NCBI GenBank assembly: GCA_913058215.1
Contig: CAJXQE010000024.1
Location: forward strand, 1 to 37,307
Length of the DNA stretch: 37,307 bases
Source: an uncultured Verrucomicrobiales bacterium
Lineage (GTDB): Bacteria; Verrucomicrobiota; Verrucomicrobiia; Verrucomicrobiales; DEV007
Reading direction: 5' to 3'
Each line of letters begins with the position of its first letter. The first letter of the stretch is position 1. Positions 1 to 8,320 of this stretch are shown here, in pieces. The notes under the pieces are model-generated. The model was not told the origin of the DNA and searched no databases. It was given only the letters and a program-made list of their open reading frames with translations. The position numbers and the translations under genes are program-made.

Positions 1-48
1 TCTACACTATCCTCTTCGTCGGCAGCGTCAGATGTGTATAAGAGACAG
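1..48 (+). other. Illumina Nextera read-1 adapter with i5 index (artefact)
   Basis: This is not genomic sequence. It reads as the end of the P5 primer (TCTACAC), an 8-base index TATCCTCT (matching the Nextera i5 index known as S503/N503), the read-1 linker TCGTCGGCAGCGTC and the 19-base Tn5 mosaic end AGATGTGTATAAGAGACAG, which finishes at base 48. Translated on the minus strand it gives the peptide VSYTHLTLPTKRIV, a well-known adapter artefact in protein databases. Genomic sequence begins at base 49, in the middle of the pyruvate carboxylase gene. Confidence 0.98.
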
Positions 49-2315
49 GAACTGTCGTGGGTGTGAAAGTGAATCGGTAGTCCGATTTCTTCGCGGAGAG
101 TGGAGACGAGTTTCTTTGCAGCAAATGGACGGGCCAGACCGGCCATGTCCTTGATACACAGAATGTGGGCGCCCATTTTCTCCACTTCCTTCGCCTTCTC
201 GACGTAATACTTGAGCGAATATTTGTCGCGCTTCGGATCAGTGATGTCACCGGTATAGCAGATCGCGGCTTCACAGATGGACTGGGTATCGTTGCGAACC
301 GCTTCCATCGCCACCTTCATATTAGGCAGGTAGTTGAGTGAATCGAAGATCCGGAAAATGTCCATGCCGGACTCGGCGGCATGCTTCACAAAACCCGCGA
401 CAACGTTGTCCGGATAGTTGGAATAGCCGACCGCGTTCGATCCGCGAAAAAGCATCTGGAAACAGATATTTGGAATTTTTTCACGGAGCATCCGGAGACG
501 TTCCCAGGGGCATTCGTGAAGAAACCGCATCGCGGTATCAAAAGTCGCACCACCCCACATTTCGAGACTGAACAGTTTGGGAGTCCGCTGGGAAACGGCC
601 GAGGCGACATTCATCATGTCGAAGGTCCGCATCCGGGTGGCGATGAGCGACTGGTGCGCATCACGCATCGTGGTGTCAGTTACCAGCAATGGCTTTTGAT
701 CGCGAATCCACTGGGCAAATTTTTCCGGTCCAAGTTCCAGAAGCTTGTCGCGCGAACCGGGTTCACCATCACCACGAGGATCAAACGCTGGAAGGCGCGC
801 AGGGTTGAGGGGCTTGGTGATACGATAGCCTTTTGCCGTTGGATTTCCGTTCACAGTCACATCGCTGAGATAGGAAAGCAGTTTGGTCGCCCGGTCGCGA
901 CGCGGCTTGAATTTGAACAGGTCCCGATTGGTGTCGATGAGACGTGTCGTCGCCTGGCCGGTCCGGAAAGTGTCGTCGAGAATCACGTTCTCGATGAAAG
1001 GGATATTGGTCTTCACTCCGCGGATTCGGAACTCGCGCAGCGCCCGGTGCATCCGTTGAAGAGCTACATCGAAACGTGGACCGAAAGCGGTCACTTTCAC
1101 CAACATCGAGTCGTAGTAAGGAGTGATCACTGAGCCCGCATCACCCGCGCCGGCATCGAGACGGATACCGAAACCGGCGGCCGAGCGATAATTCAAAATG
1201 CGACCGTAGTCCGGGGAAAAGTCGTTCGCCGGATCTTCTGTTGTGACCCTTGCCTGAACGGCAAAACCGTTGCGGGGAATTTCATCCTGTTTCGGGATGC
1301 AGATTTCGTCGCTGTAAAGATCGTGGCCCTGGGCAATAAGAATCTGAGAGCGAACCAGATCCACGCCGGTGATGATTTCGGTCACGGTGTGCTCCACCTG
1401 GATCCGCGGATTCATTTCGATGAAGAACCACTCATTCGAATCCATATCGAGCAGGAACTCAACTGTTCCGGCATTGTTGTATCCGATCGATTCCGAAATG
1501 GCGACGGCGGCTTCGCAAAGTTCTTTGCGAACGGTTTCGTCGAGATCAACTGAAGGCGCAATTTCGACGACCTTCTGATGGCGACGCTGCACCGAGCAAT
1601 CCCGCTCGTGGAGGTGGACGATATTCCCGTGATTGTCACCGAGAATCTGCACCTCGATGTGCTTGGCGCGTCCGACAAAACGTTCGAGGAAAACGGCAGA
1701 GTTTCCGAAAGCATTTTCTGCTTCGTTCTGGGCTTCGGTCAAGGCTCCGTTGAGTTCCTCCTCTTTTTGGACGACTCGCATTCCGCGACCACCTCCACCG
1801 AAGGCGGCTTTGATGATGAGAGGAAACCCGACTTCACGGGCGACTCTGAGCGCTTCGTCACGATCTTCGACAGGCTCGTTCGTGCCGGGAAGGGTGGGGA
1901 CATTGGCAGTCTTGGCGAGAGCGCGGGCGGAAACTTTATCGCCCATGGCATCGAGCTTCTCGGGATCGGGTCCGATGAAGGTCAATCCGGCCTCGCGACA
2001 GGCGCGAGCGAAGTCAGCATTTTCCGAAAGAAATCCGTAACCCGGGTGGATCAGAGTGACGCCGCGTTCTTTAGCAATCCGGACGATTCCTTCGATATCG
2101 AGATAGGCACCGACTGGCCCTTTTTCTTTTCTGAGAAGGTAAGCTTCGTCCGCTTTGAAACGGTGGCGGGAAAAGCGATCCTCCTCCGCGTAGATAGCAA
2201 CCGTGCGCAGACCCAACTCAGTGGCAGCGCGAAAAACCCGGATGGCGATTTCGCCCCGGTTCACCACCATCAACTTCTGCTGTTTGGTCTCAGAATTTTC
2301 CTCGATATCCGACAT
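49..2315 (-). CDS. pyc: Pyruvate carboxylase, N-terminal two thirds (3' end cut by adapter)
   Basis: Biotin-dependent, ATP-driven carboxylation of pyruvate to oxaloacetate, a cytoplasmic anaplerotic step. The ATG at 2315 opens MSDIEENSETKQQKLMVVNR, and about 755 codons are present. The N-terminal biotin carboxylase (ATP-grasp) part shows a Gly-rich loop KAAFGGGGRGMRVV near residues 168-182, DCSVQRRHQKVVE near 230, and EMNPRIQVEHTVTE near 298-312. The carboxyltransferase domain begins near residue 540 with DTTMRDAHQSLIATRMR, followed by FRGSNAVGYSNYPDNVV, and breaks off at FHTHDS, where the adapter starts. The end of the carboxyltransferase domain and the C-terminal biotinyl domain are missing; full-length family members have about 1150 residues. 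The order biotin carboxylase then carboxyltransferase in one chain separates it from acetyl-CoA carboxylase and oxaloacetate decarboxylase subunits. A TATATT lies 8 bases before the ATG (2324-2329), so the transcript may have almost no leader. Confidence 0.96.
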
Positions 2316-2463
2316 AGGGCCCGAATATAGACGGTGGTGGCGCAGGGAAAAGAGAGTTTTTTACGGAAAAGCGTGAAATGGGGAATCTGTTGTGCCGGTT
2401 TTGGCAAATGGAACGGAAACACGAAGTTTTTGGAGGGAAATCACTATCGATCTCCCTGCTTCT

Positions 2464-3993
2464 TCAATCCCACTTGAAAGGTCCGCCTTTGAGGCGTTCG
2501 ATTTTACGAATGAGCCAAAGGTTCTGTTCCTCGATTGTACTGAGATTAGGACTCGTGGCGTTTGAATTTCTCCGGTAGTAGGACTTCTGCTCAAAGTGAC
2601 GTCTCAGAGCTTTGGACTTAAAAGGAAATCCGTGTTTCGCAAAGATCTCATTGCGAGCGATAGACAAATCCCGAAGAGACAGATTCTGAACGGCGACCCT
2701 TGATATGACTTCATCGGAGGAGTAGGGAAAAATATCTCCGTTCGCGTTTACTCCGGCAGGGGGGGGAGGTAGAGGCGATGCGCCGCTTACCCTGCCACTC
2801 TCTCCATGAACTCGATTGTGGTAATCCTGCAATTCCTCCGGCGACAACCCGATAATAAACAAATCCTCGTTGGCGGGCACGAATGGACCGCCTTTCTTTT
2901 TCTCAGCACGCTGCAATGCTTCGATGTTGGCTTCTTCGATAGAGGAAAGGTTCGGAGATTTGAAGCCCGGTTTTTTCTCATACCAAAAGCGATCACCAAA
3001 GTAGAACTTGAGGAGTGGAGTTCCAAAGTCGAAACCGTGCCTCGCAAAGATCTCATTCCTGCCAAAGTAGAGTTGAAATAAGGGTTTTGCCTCCAACTCA
3101 GAAACTGACAACAAGCGATTGGAGGAGTCGGGGAAAATGTATTTCACCCTCTCAGGCACCATGACCTCTGCGTTTCTTCTATCGAAGAGAGGTTTTCCAA
3201 GACCATAGGCGAAAGGACGCTGGGGCTGAAGAGAGGAATCCCCAATCGCCTGAATCTCGGCAGCTGTTTCATCGACGACTCTCGCTTCCGTCCTTTGAAA
3301 GACCGTCTCCCATTGCTTATAGCGTTGCATGTCGGAGGCGAGATTCACCGTCAGATAACCACCCCGTTCCGTTCCAAATGCATCCTGGCCCGGCGAAGCG
3401 GCGGTGATGTTGACGAACCCTTCATGCAGGCGCATCAGAAAGTAGAAAGAGTTCCACGGATTGATTTCAATTGGTCCTTCCGCAATATCGTTGATGGAAT
3501 AGCTGGAGCAACAGTCCGTAACCAGGATTTTCAATCGGGCGGGCAGGGCCTCAATCCGGTCAGCCCATTCTTTCCGGCTACGCATTTCTAAATCACAGAA
3601 ATGGAGAAACTGCTCGTTAGTGGCCTTGTCTTTGATCACCCCATGACCGGAGAAGTGGATGTATACCGTGTCGTCTGTGCCTACTTTCCTGCTGAAAGCT
3701 TCAAATTGCGTCATCACCTGCTCTGCCGTGGCGGTCTTGCCGGACACCTCTGTGATTTCAAGCGATACACCCCACCCCTGCTCGGAAATGTTGTCCGTAA
3801 GCAAGCTTCTTACAATTAAGCTGTCTGTGGTGACGCTCTCATTGATGGCGCCATAGTCGCCGGGATACTCATTGCAGAAAACCAGGAATGCGCGAATCGC
3901 TGGTTTGTCCTGAGAGTGGGCAACTCCGCCGCAAAACAGAATTAAAATGAAAGACAAATAGTAAAGTCTTCCTGTAGCCATCAGTTTTTCCAT
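2464..3993 (-). CDS. Secreted caspase-like (C14 family) protein with two YARHG domains
   Basis: 509 residues from the chosen ATG at 3993. The frame stays open to 4155, but only a start at 3993 (or 3981) puts a normal signal peptide (TGRLYYLSFILILFCGGVAHSQ) at the N-terminus. Residues about 30-240 form a caspase/metacaspase-like domain: strand VYIHFSGHG with the presumed catalytic His117, then ILVTDCCSS with the presumed catalytic Cys162. Two YARHG domains follow: FGRNEIFARHGFDF at about 309-343 and IARNEIFAKHGFPF at about 446-478, each followed by an S/TSPNLSxIEE-like stretch (KSPNLSSIEEAN and TSPNLSTIEEQN). A proline-rich linker, PLPPPPAG, lies between them. YARHG is known as an extracellular domain associated with peptidases; its ligand is not established. 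The domain order is clear, but the substrate and role are unknown. The gene sits on the same strand as ndk and pyc with gaps of over 140 bases, so an operon is not obvious. Confidence 0.85.
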   Translation of the reverse strand: MEKLMATGRLYYLSFILILFCGGVAHSQDKPAIRAFLVFCNEYPGDYGAINESVTTDSLIVRSLLTDNISEQGWGVSLEITEVSGKTATAEQVMTQFEAFSRKVGTDDTVYIHFSGHGVIKDKATNEQFLHFCDLEMRSRKEWADRIEALPARLKILVTDCCSSYSINDIAEGPIEINPWNSFYFLMRLHEGFVNITAASPGQDAFGTERGGYLTVNLASDMQRYKQWETVFQRTEARVVDETAAEIQAIGDSSLQPQRPFAYGLGKPLFDRRNAEVMVPERVKYIFPDSSNRLLSVSELEAKPLFQLYFGRNEIFARHGFDFGTPLLKFYFGDRFWYEKKPGFKSPNLSSIEEANIEALQRAEKKKGGPFVPANEDLFIIGLSPEELQDYHNRVHGESGRVSGASPLPPPPAGVNANGDIFPYSSDEVISRVAVQNLSLRDLSIARNEIFAKHGFPFKSKALRRHFEQKSYYRRNSNATSPNLSTIEEQNLWLIRKIERLKGGPFKWD

Positions 3994-4245
3994 CCCCAAA
4001 GTACCTGCCATCCTACACCGCCGGAATGTCCGGAGGCAATCCTGAATGTGAAGTCGGAGCCGCGGCCGGAGGCATTGAAAGGGAAAGGCGCGCAAGATTG
4101 TGAAATCCAGCAGAAAGTCTGCCAAAATCTCAGGGACGAAAAATGTCCCGATCACTTTTCGTCCCGGCCCGACAGGACGGGCGCGGATTGATTACCTGGC
4201 CAGGCTCAATCGATCGACCGGGCAGTTTTCCGGAGCGAATGACGC

Positions 4246-4671
4246 TCAGTAATCAAAAAGCTCGCTGCTCTCAAAGAAGCGATTCACTTCGATCTCACCG
4301 TTTTCGGGAGAATCAGAAGCGTGACAGACGTTGACCATCATGTCGGTTCCCATGTCGCCGCGGATGGTTCCGGCTTCGGCTTCCTTGGAATTGGTGGGCC
4401 CCAGCATGTCGCGAACTTTTCCGACGACTTCTTCGCCTTCGAGGACGATAGCGATCACCGGGCTGGATTGCATGAATTCAACGATGCTCGGGAAAAAGGG
4501 CTGATCGGCGACGTGGCTGTAGTGTTCCTTGAGGATCCCGTCGCTGAGGCGCATCATTTTAGATCCGCGAATCGCGAAACCGGCGTCTTCAAAACGTTTG
4601 ATGACTTCGCCGCAGTTTTTTTTCTGCACACAGTCAGGTTTGAGAAGGATGAGTGAACGTTCGGTGGCCAT
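4246..4671 (-). CDS. ndk: Nucleoside diphosphate kinase
   Basis: Transfers the gamma-phosphate from ATP to nucleoside diphosphates through a phosphohistidine, in the cytoplasm. The 141 residues match the usual family length. The family landmarks are all present: MATERSLILLKPDCV at the start with Lys11, GTIRGDMG at 101-108, and the active-site motif NVCHASDSPE with the catalytic His117. The NVCHASDS form differs slightly from the commoner NxxHGSDS but keeps the His and the SDS. It lies on the minus strand between the caspase-like gene and a lipoprotein gene, with about 100 bases upstream and over 200 downstream, so it is probably transcribed alone. No clear Shine-Dalgarno sequence precedes the ATG. 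Confidence 0.97.
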   Translation of the reverse strand: MATERSLILLKPDCVQKKNCGEVIKRFEDAGFAIRGSKMMRLSDGILKEHYSHVADQPFFPSIVEFMQSSPVIAIVLEGEEVVGKVRDMLGPTNSKEAEAGTIRGDMGTDMMVNVCHASDSPENGEIEVNRFFESSELFDY

Positions 4672-4772
4672 GATTTCTAAAAAGGTTTTGGTTTCGTCCC
4701 TGTTTTTGCAGGGGCGTAATCTGTAGGCCTTTTCTGACGCTTGAAAAGCGGAAATTTGGCTCGATTTCGGGA

Positions 4773-5606
4773 TCAGATCCCGTGCTTGTAACCTTCGCAG
4801 CGATTCATCCAGCCAGCTGACCAGCGTGATTCCCCGCGAGACGAAGGGGAATTTTTGATTCGACGCTGCAGAACACGCTTGGCAGCTTCGCTGTATTCGT
4901 TCGCCGAAGCCTGACCACCGCCGGTTTCGGCCATTTCCAAAAGGACATCGCGAAGTCCCCAGCCCTGACCATTGTATTTTTCTTCAGTTTTGATTCCTTC
5001 CCCTTTAAAGTTCACGTAATCAATGAGCGAGTAAACTCCGGTCCGGGTCGAGGCCACTTTGTAGAAATTGTCGACAATGCGTTTGCTGTTAGCAGGATCA
5101 GGGGTGGCGGACTGCATTTTTGGCAGGGCGCTTTCGAGCCGCTGGACGATGAAACCGGTTTGAGTTGGCACTGAACCGGCAAGGAATTGGCGTAATTCCT
5201 TCATTTGTGCGGAGTTTTGCTGATTTAAGAATTCAGATCTCGAAGTCCAGGGGCTGCCCTTGGCTTCTCCCACCCATTTCGGCATCGCGACTCCCTGTTG
5301 CTTCATATACGAAACCAACTGGGGGAAACTTTCTTGAAAAGGACCGGGCCGACCGGGGACATACCAGATGAAATGGCCGATTCCGAGAGAGGGGAAATCC
5401 TCGCCCTGGTTCCAGCTGGTAAGGCCTTCAACGGTTCCGTTGCACTCGTTTTTCCAGATTTTCTTACCGATTGCCTCCTTATCAGAATTGCTCAATTGAA
5501 TGCCGGATTTGCCGGGGGTGGGCGATGGCGATGAACCGGTCGTGACACAACTGCTCAGGGAAAGGAGGAGCGGGACGAAAAGAATTCTAAAAAGTGCGAG
5601 GCGCAT
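4773..5606 (-). CDS. Lipoprotein of a conserved uncharacterised family with a lysozyme-like signature
   Basis: 277 residues. The N-terminus MRLALFRILFVPLLLSLSSC is a lipoprotein signal with lipobox LSSC, so Cys20 would be lipidated and the protein anchored in the membrane facing the periplasm. After a Ser/Pro linker the mature domain begins IGKKIWKNECNGTVEGLTSW and continues to FPSLGIGHFIWY. The spacing of a Glu, then GL, then LGIGH recalls the active-site start of T4-type (GH24) lysozymes, which have E...GL...TIGIGH. Further conserved-looking stretches are YVNFKGEG...GQGWGLRDVL and the C-terminal RWSAGWMNRCEGY. I recognise these as family-type motifs but know no assigned function. A role in peptidoglycan turnover is an inference from the LGIGH resemblance only. 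It is divergent to the zinc-ribbon pair that starts at 5726. Confidence 0.75.
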   Translation of the reverse strand: MRLALFRILFVPLLLSLSSCVTTGSSPSPTPGKSGIQLSNSDKEAIGKKIWKNECNGTVEGLTSWNQGEDFPSLGIGHFIWYVPGRPGPFQESFPQLVSYMKQQGVAMPKWVGEAKGSPWTSRSEFLNQQNSAQMKELRQFLAGSVPTQTGFIVQRLESALPKMQSATPDPANSKRIVDNFYKVASTRTGVYSLIDYVNFKGEGIKTEEKYNGQGWGLRDVLLEMAETGGGQASANEYSEAAKRVLQRRIKNSPSSRGESRWSAGWMNRCEGYKHGI

Positions 5607-5659
5607 TTGACTAATTTAGTTAAGAAATATAAAAAATCAAAGACAGGATAAAAAACTTT

Positions 5660-5688
5660 TTGATATTTTCTATAAATACTATTATTTT
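5660..5688 (+). promoter_or_regulatory. Candidate sigma-70-type promoter for the zinc-ribbon pair
   Basis: In the AT-rich 119-base space between divergent genes, TTGATA (5660-5665) and TATTTT (5683-5688) are separated by 17 bases, and a start site would fall about 30 bases before the ATG at 5726. Only the hexamers and spacing support this, and in such AT-rich sequence a chance match is likely. Confidence 0.3.
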
Positions 5689-5725
5689 AGGAAGTATACC
5701 GCAAATGTTCATAGTTTGCTTTTGA

Positions 5726-8320
5726 ATGAATCCTCGCACTCAAATTTCCTCTTCGACAGAAGATGCATCTCCTCAACTTGAGCCGAACACCGACGAATTT
5801 CTAAATTCTCTCGGTTTCGGCTCCGATACGATTCAGGAGTTGGATGATATGGACTTTGAGGACGGGGCCAATAAAGGAATTATGCTTTCATCCCAACCAG
5901 ACGACCTGTCCCTTCCGGGTTCAAATGGTTATCAGATACCTAAACGGTTTGGTTTAGAAGATCTGCAAACGGTTATTTCTCCCGAGAAAGTGAAGCCTTC
6001 TGAAGAGATGGTTCATCCGGAGATTCCAGAAGTCGTGGCAGAGATCGAAGACGAATCAGAGCCCTTCGTGGATTCCACTTTGGCGCAGGATATTGGAGTT
6101 CCAGAACAAATCCTTCCTGAAATCGAGACGGAAGAGGAAATTGAAATGCCTGGAAATGTCGTGGACGAAATTCTTGATTCGTCAGTTTCATTTGCGATAT
6201 CTCCCACTGCGAAAGTTGAAGTGCCTGTCTCCAATTCGGATTCCGAGATTTCTGCAGAACAGGATCCGGCTCCAGTCGAGGCCCGGGCTGAAAAGGACGA
6301 GGAGGAAGACCTGTCGCTGGCTTTGCATTGCCCTTCCTGTGAGGGAGAGCTCACTTTGATGCCGGAGCATCTGGGTATTCAGGGGAATTGTGTATGGTGC
6401 GAGGTTCCGATTATCGCAGCAAAGCCTTCGGCCGATGGTTCAGTTAGTGTTTTTGCTGTCCAATCGAGTGAGGGTGGCTCTCCGAAAGTCAGTGCTCCGG
6501 AGGAGATTGAAGAGCCCATCGAGCCGCAAGCTGCCGAACTACCAGTCACGGAACCGCAAGCTGTCGAACCGCAAGTTGTCGGACCACCAGTCTCGGAACC
6601 GCAAGTTCCCGAATCCGCTGTTCCGCAATCTGGCGAAAGTGTGATTACTGAACCTGCCTTACAGGCTGCAGTTGAGGCACCTCCGGTAGATGAAACGTCG
6701 ACTGCCGAAAGTTTATCGTCGGTGAACGCGCCCGGGGCTTCTCAAGGATGGGCGCCTGTCTATGCTGCACTTCCTCAGGATGCCAGCGGTCAGTCCGTTC
6801 TGGCGCAGAGTCTAATACCTTCGGCGATTAGTAGTGCTGATTTACAGGAGGAGGAAGAAGTCCTCCCAATGTCGATGGAGCAACCTTTTGTTCCTGATGT
6901 CGAAACAACGCTTCCTAATTCGGCCATACCTGCAACGGAGACCGAAGAAATCAAACCGGTAGTGGCGACACCTGCGGTTCAGGAATTGCCGGAAGTACCC
7001 GTAACCCGGGCGCCTGCACAGCCCGTGCCGGAGGCAGCTCCGGTTGCGACGCCTGAACCAGCTCAGGAATCCATTTTTTATGCCGATCCCGCTGAGGCGC
7101 CACCATCGCCTGAGCCGCAAGCAGTGACCGCAGTTGCGCCAGAGCAAGCGCCTCTTGCTGAACCTGCTCCTGCTTCAGATCCAGCACCTGCCCCCAAACA
7201 GGATGTTGCTCCTGAGATAGAGCCGGCCACTTTTGCTCAGATCTCTCCTTTCGGATCGCCACTTCCAGTAGCAGAGGAGGAAGCGCCGAAAGCTCCGTTT
7301 AAAGAGGAGCCGATAGAGGCGTCCCCGCAACCTTCTCCTCCAATTGCGGCAGAAGCGGAAGTTCTGGAGAATGCAAGCCACGTCCCTGAAGAAGAGAAAA
7401 AAGAACAGGTTTCCCCATGGGGACAACCTTTTCAGGTAATGGAAGTTCCTGCTGAGGTTCCACGAAGTAGTGTCCCTCCGAAAGAAGTAGCAAACGAGAC
7501 TCCTGCAGAGGAGGCAAGCACTTGGGCTCCCGCTTCGCCATCGGCCAACGCTGCCCCGCAGCAGACACCGGAAGAAGTGAAATCAGATTCCGGGCCTAGT
7601 GGTTTCGGAGCTTCGGAACCTCCACCGGCAAAAGTTGAAGATCCTCCTCCGTCTTTTGGTGAATCTCCTTTTGCGAAACTGCCTGAAGTAGAGGCACCTC
7701 TTGATTCCCCTGCCGAAAATATTCCGATAAAGGAAGCGCCTCCGGTTCAATTTGGTCAATTTCCGCCGGTCGACGAGCCAAAAGAGTCTGCGGCAGAACC
7801 ATCGAAATCGAAATTGCCTTACGATCCCGATGATCCGGATCTTCCTCCTGAAGACCCGCCCAAAACGAAACCCAAGTATAGAACCAGTTCGGTAACCAGT
7901 TCGGGATTCAGTCCGGATAATCCGCCCCCTTCCGATTCGGGAGATGCGAGCCCGCCTCCACTGGGTGGAAACGCGCCGGCTCAGACACCGCCTGCTAAGG
8001 CTGCGGCAAGCAAGGTGGTCATAAAGAAAACCACAACAAAGAAGAAGCCCGAAAATAATGGGAAAAGCATGAAGGCGCTTCTCATAATCATGGGACTCGT
8101 TACCGGAATCTGCGTGGCGTCTTTTCTTCTCCCAGTCGAGAAATACATCGGCAAAGCGAGGGCCTACCTCGACGAAAAACTCAACCTTTCACCAGCGGAC
8201 CCCGTTGTTTCGCCCGTTACGCCTTTCAGCTTACCTGGCACTTCCGGGAAAACACCCGCACCCGCATCATTCTCTCCTTTGCCCGCGCCTTCGCAGCCCA
8301 TCCCCCCAACATCATCATGA
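5726..8320 (+). CDS. Zinc-ribbon, long disordered, C-terminally membrane-anchored protein (paralogue A)
   Basis: 864 residues of unknown function. The first 200 residues are very acidic with no recognised fold. A zinc ribbon follows at 202-225, with Cys202, Cys205, Cys222 and Cys225 (C-x2-C-x16-C-x2-C) around the signature EHLGIQGNC. Residues about 235-780 are rich in Pro, Glu and Ala, almost certainly disordered, and carry EPQ repeats and scattered aromatic motifs (SPFGSP, SPWGQP, SGFGAS, SFGESPF, QFGQFP). A basic patch (KVVIKKTTTKKK) precedes one membrane segment, MKALLIIMGLVTGICVASFLL, at about 782-803, and a short Pro-rich tail of about 60 residues ends the protein. The basic patch suggests the long N-terminal part is cytoplasmic. 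It overlaps the next gene by 4 bases (ATGA), and that gene is a paralogue with the same layout, so the two are translationally coupled. No upstream Shine-Dalgarno sequence is visible. Confidence 0.85.
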   Translation: MNPRTQISSSTEDASPQLEPNTDEFLNSLGFGSDTIQELDDMDFEDGANKGIMLSSQPDDLSLPGSNGYQIPKRFGLEDLQTVISPEKVKPSEEMVHPEIPEVVAEIEDESEPFVDSTLAQDIGVPEQILPEIETEEEIEMPGNVVDEILDSSVSFAISPTAKVEVPVSNSDSEISAEQDPAPVEARAEKDEEEDLSLALHCPSCEGELTLMPEHLGIQGNCVWCEVPIIAAKPSADGSVSVFAVQSSEGGSPKVSAPEEIEEPIEPQAAELPVTEPQAVEPQVVGPPVSEPQVPESAVPQSGESVITEPALQAAVEAPPVDETSTAESLSSVNAPGASQGWAPVYAALPQDASGQSVLAQSLIPSAISSADLQEEEEVLPMSMEQPFVPDVETTLPNSAIPATETEEIKPVVATPAVQELPEVPVTRAPAQPVPEAAPVATPEPAQESIFYADPAEAPPSPEPQAVTAVAPEQAPLAEPAPASDPAPAPKQDVAPEIEPATFAQISPFGSPLPVAEEEAPKAPFKEEPIEASPQPSPPIAAEAEVLENASHVPEEEKKEQVSPWGQPFQVMEVPAEVPRSSVPPKEVANETPAEEASTWAPASPSANAAPQQTPEEVKSDSGPSGFGASEPPPAKVEDPPPSFGESPFAKLPEVEAPLDSPAENIPIKEAPPVQFGQFPPVDEPKESAAEPSKSKLPYDPDDPDLPPEDPPKTKPKYRTSSVTSSGFSPDNPPPSDSGDASPPPLGGNAPAQTPPAKAAASKVVIKKTTTKKKPENNGKSMKALLIIMGLVTGICVASFLLPVEKYIGKARAYLDEKLNLSPADPVVSPVTPFSLPGTSGKTPAPASFSPLPAPSQPIPPTSS
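6521..6613 (+). repeat. Degenerate tandem repeat coding for EPQ-type units
   Basis: Inside paralogue A the DNA repeats CCGCAAG(C/T)TG(C/T)CGAA-type units, interspersed with ACCAGTC(A/T)CGGAA. It encodes successive EPQAAELPVT, EPQAVEPQVV, GPPVS and EPQVPE segments. This low-complexity stretch probably changes length by slippage or recombination, within a region where length matters little. Confidence 0.6.

Noticed and set aside
381-2330. Two 250-codon plus-strand open frames (381-1133 and 1578-2330)
   Set aside because: They lie antisense to pyruvate carboxylase, whose motifs fill the minus strand; their translations show no family pattern.
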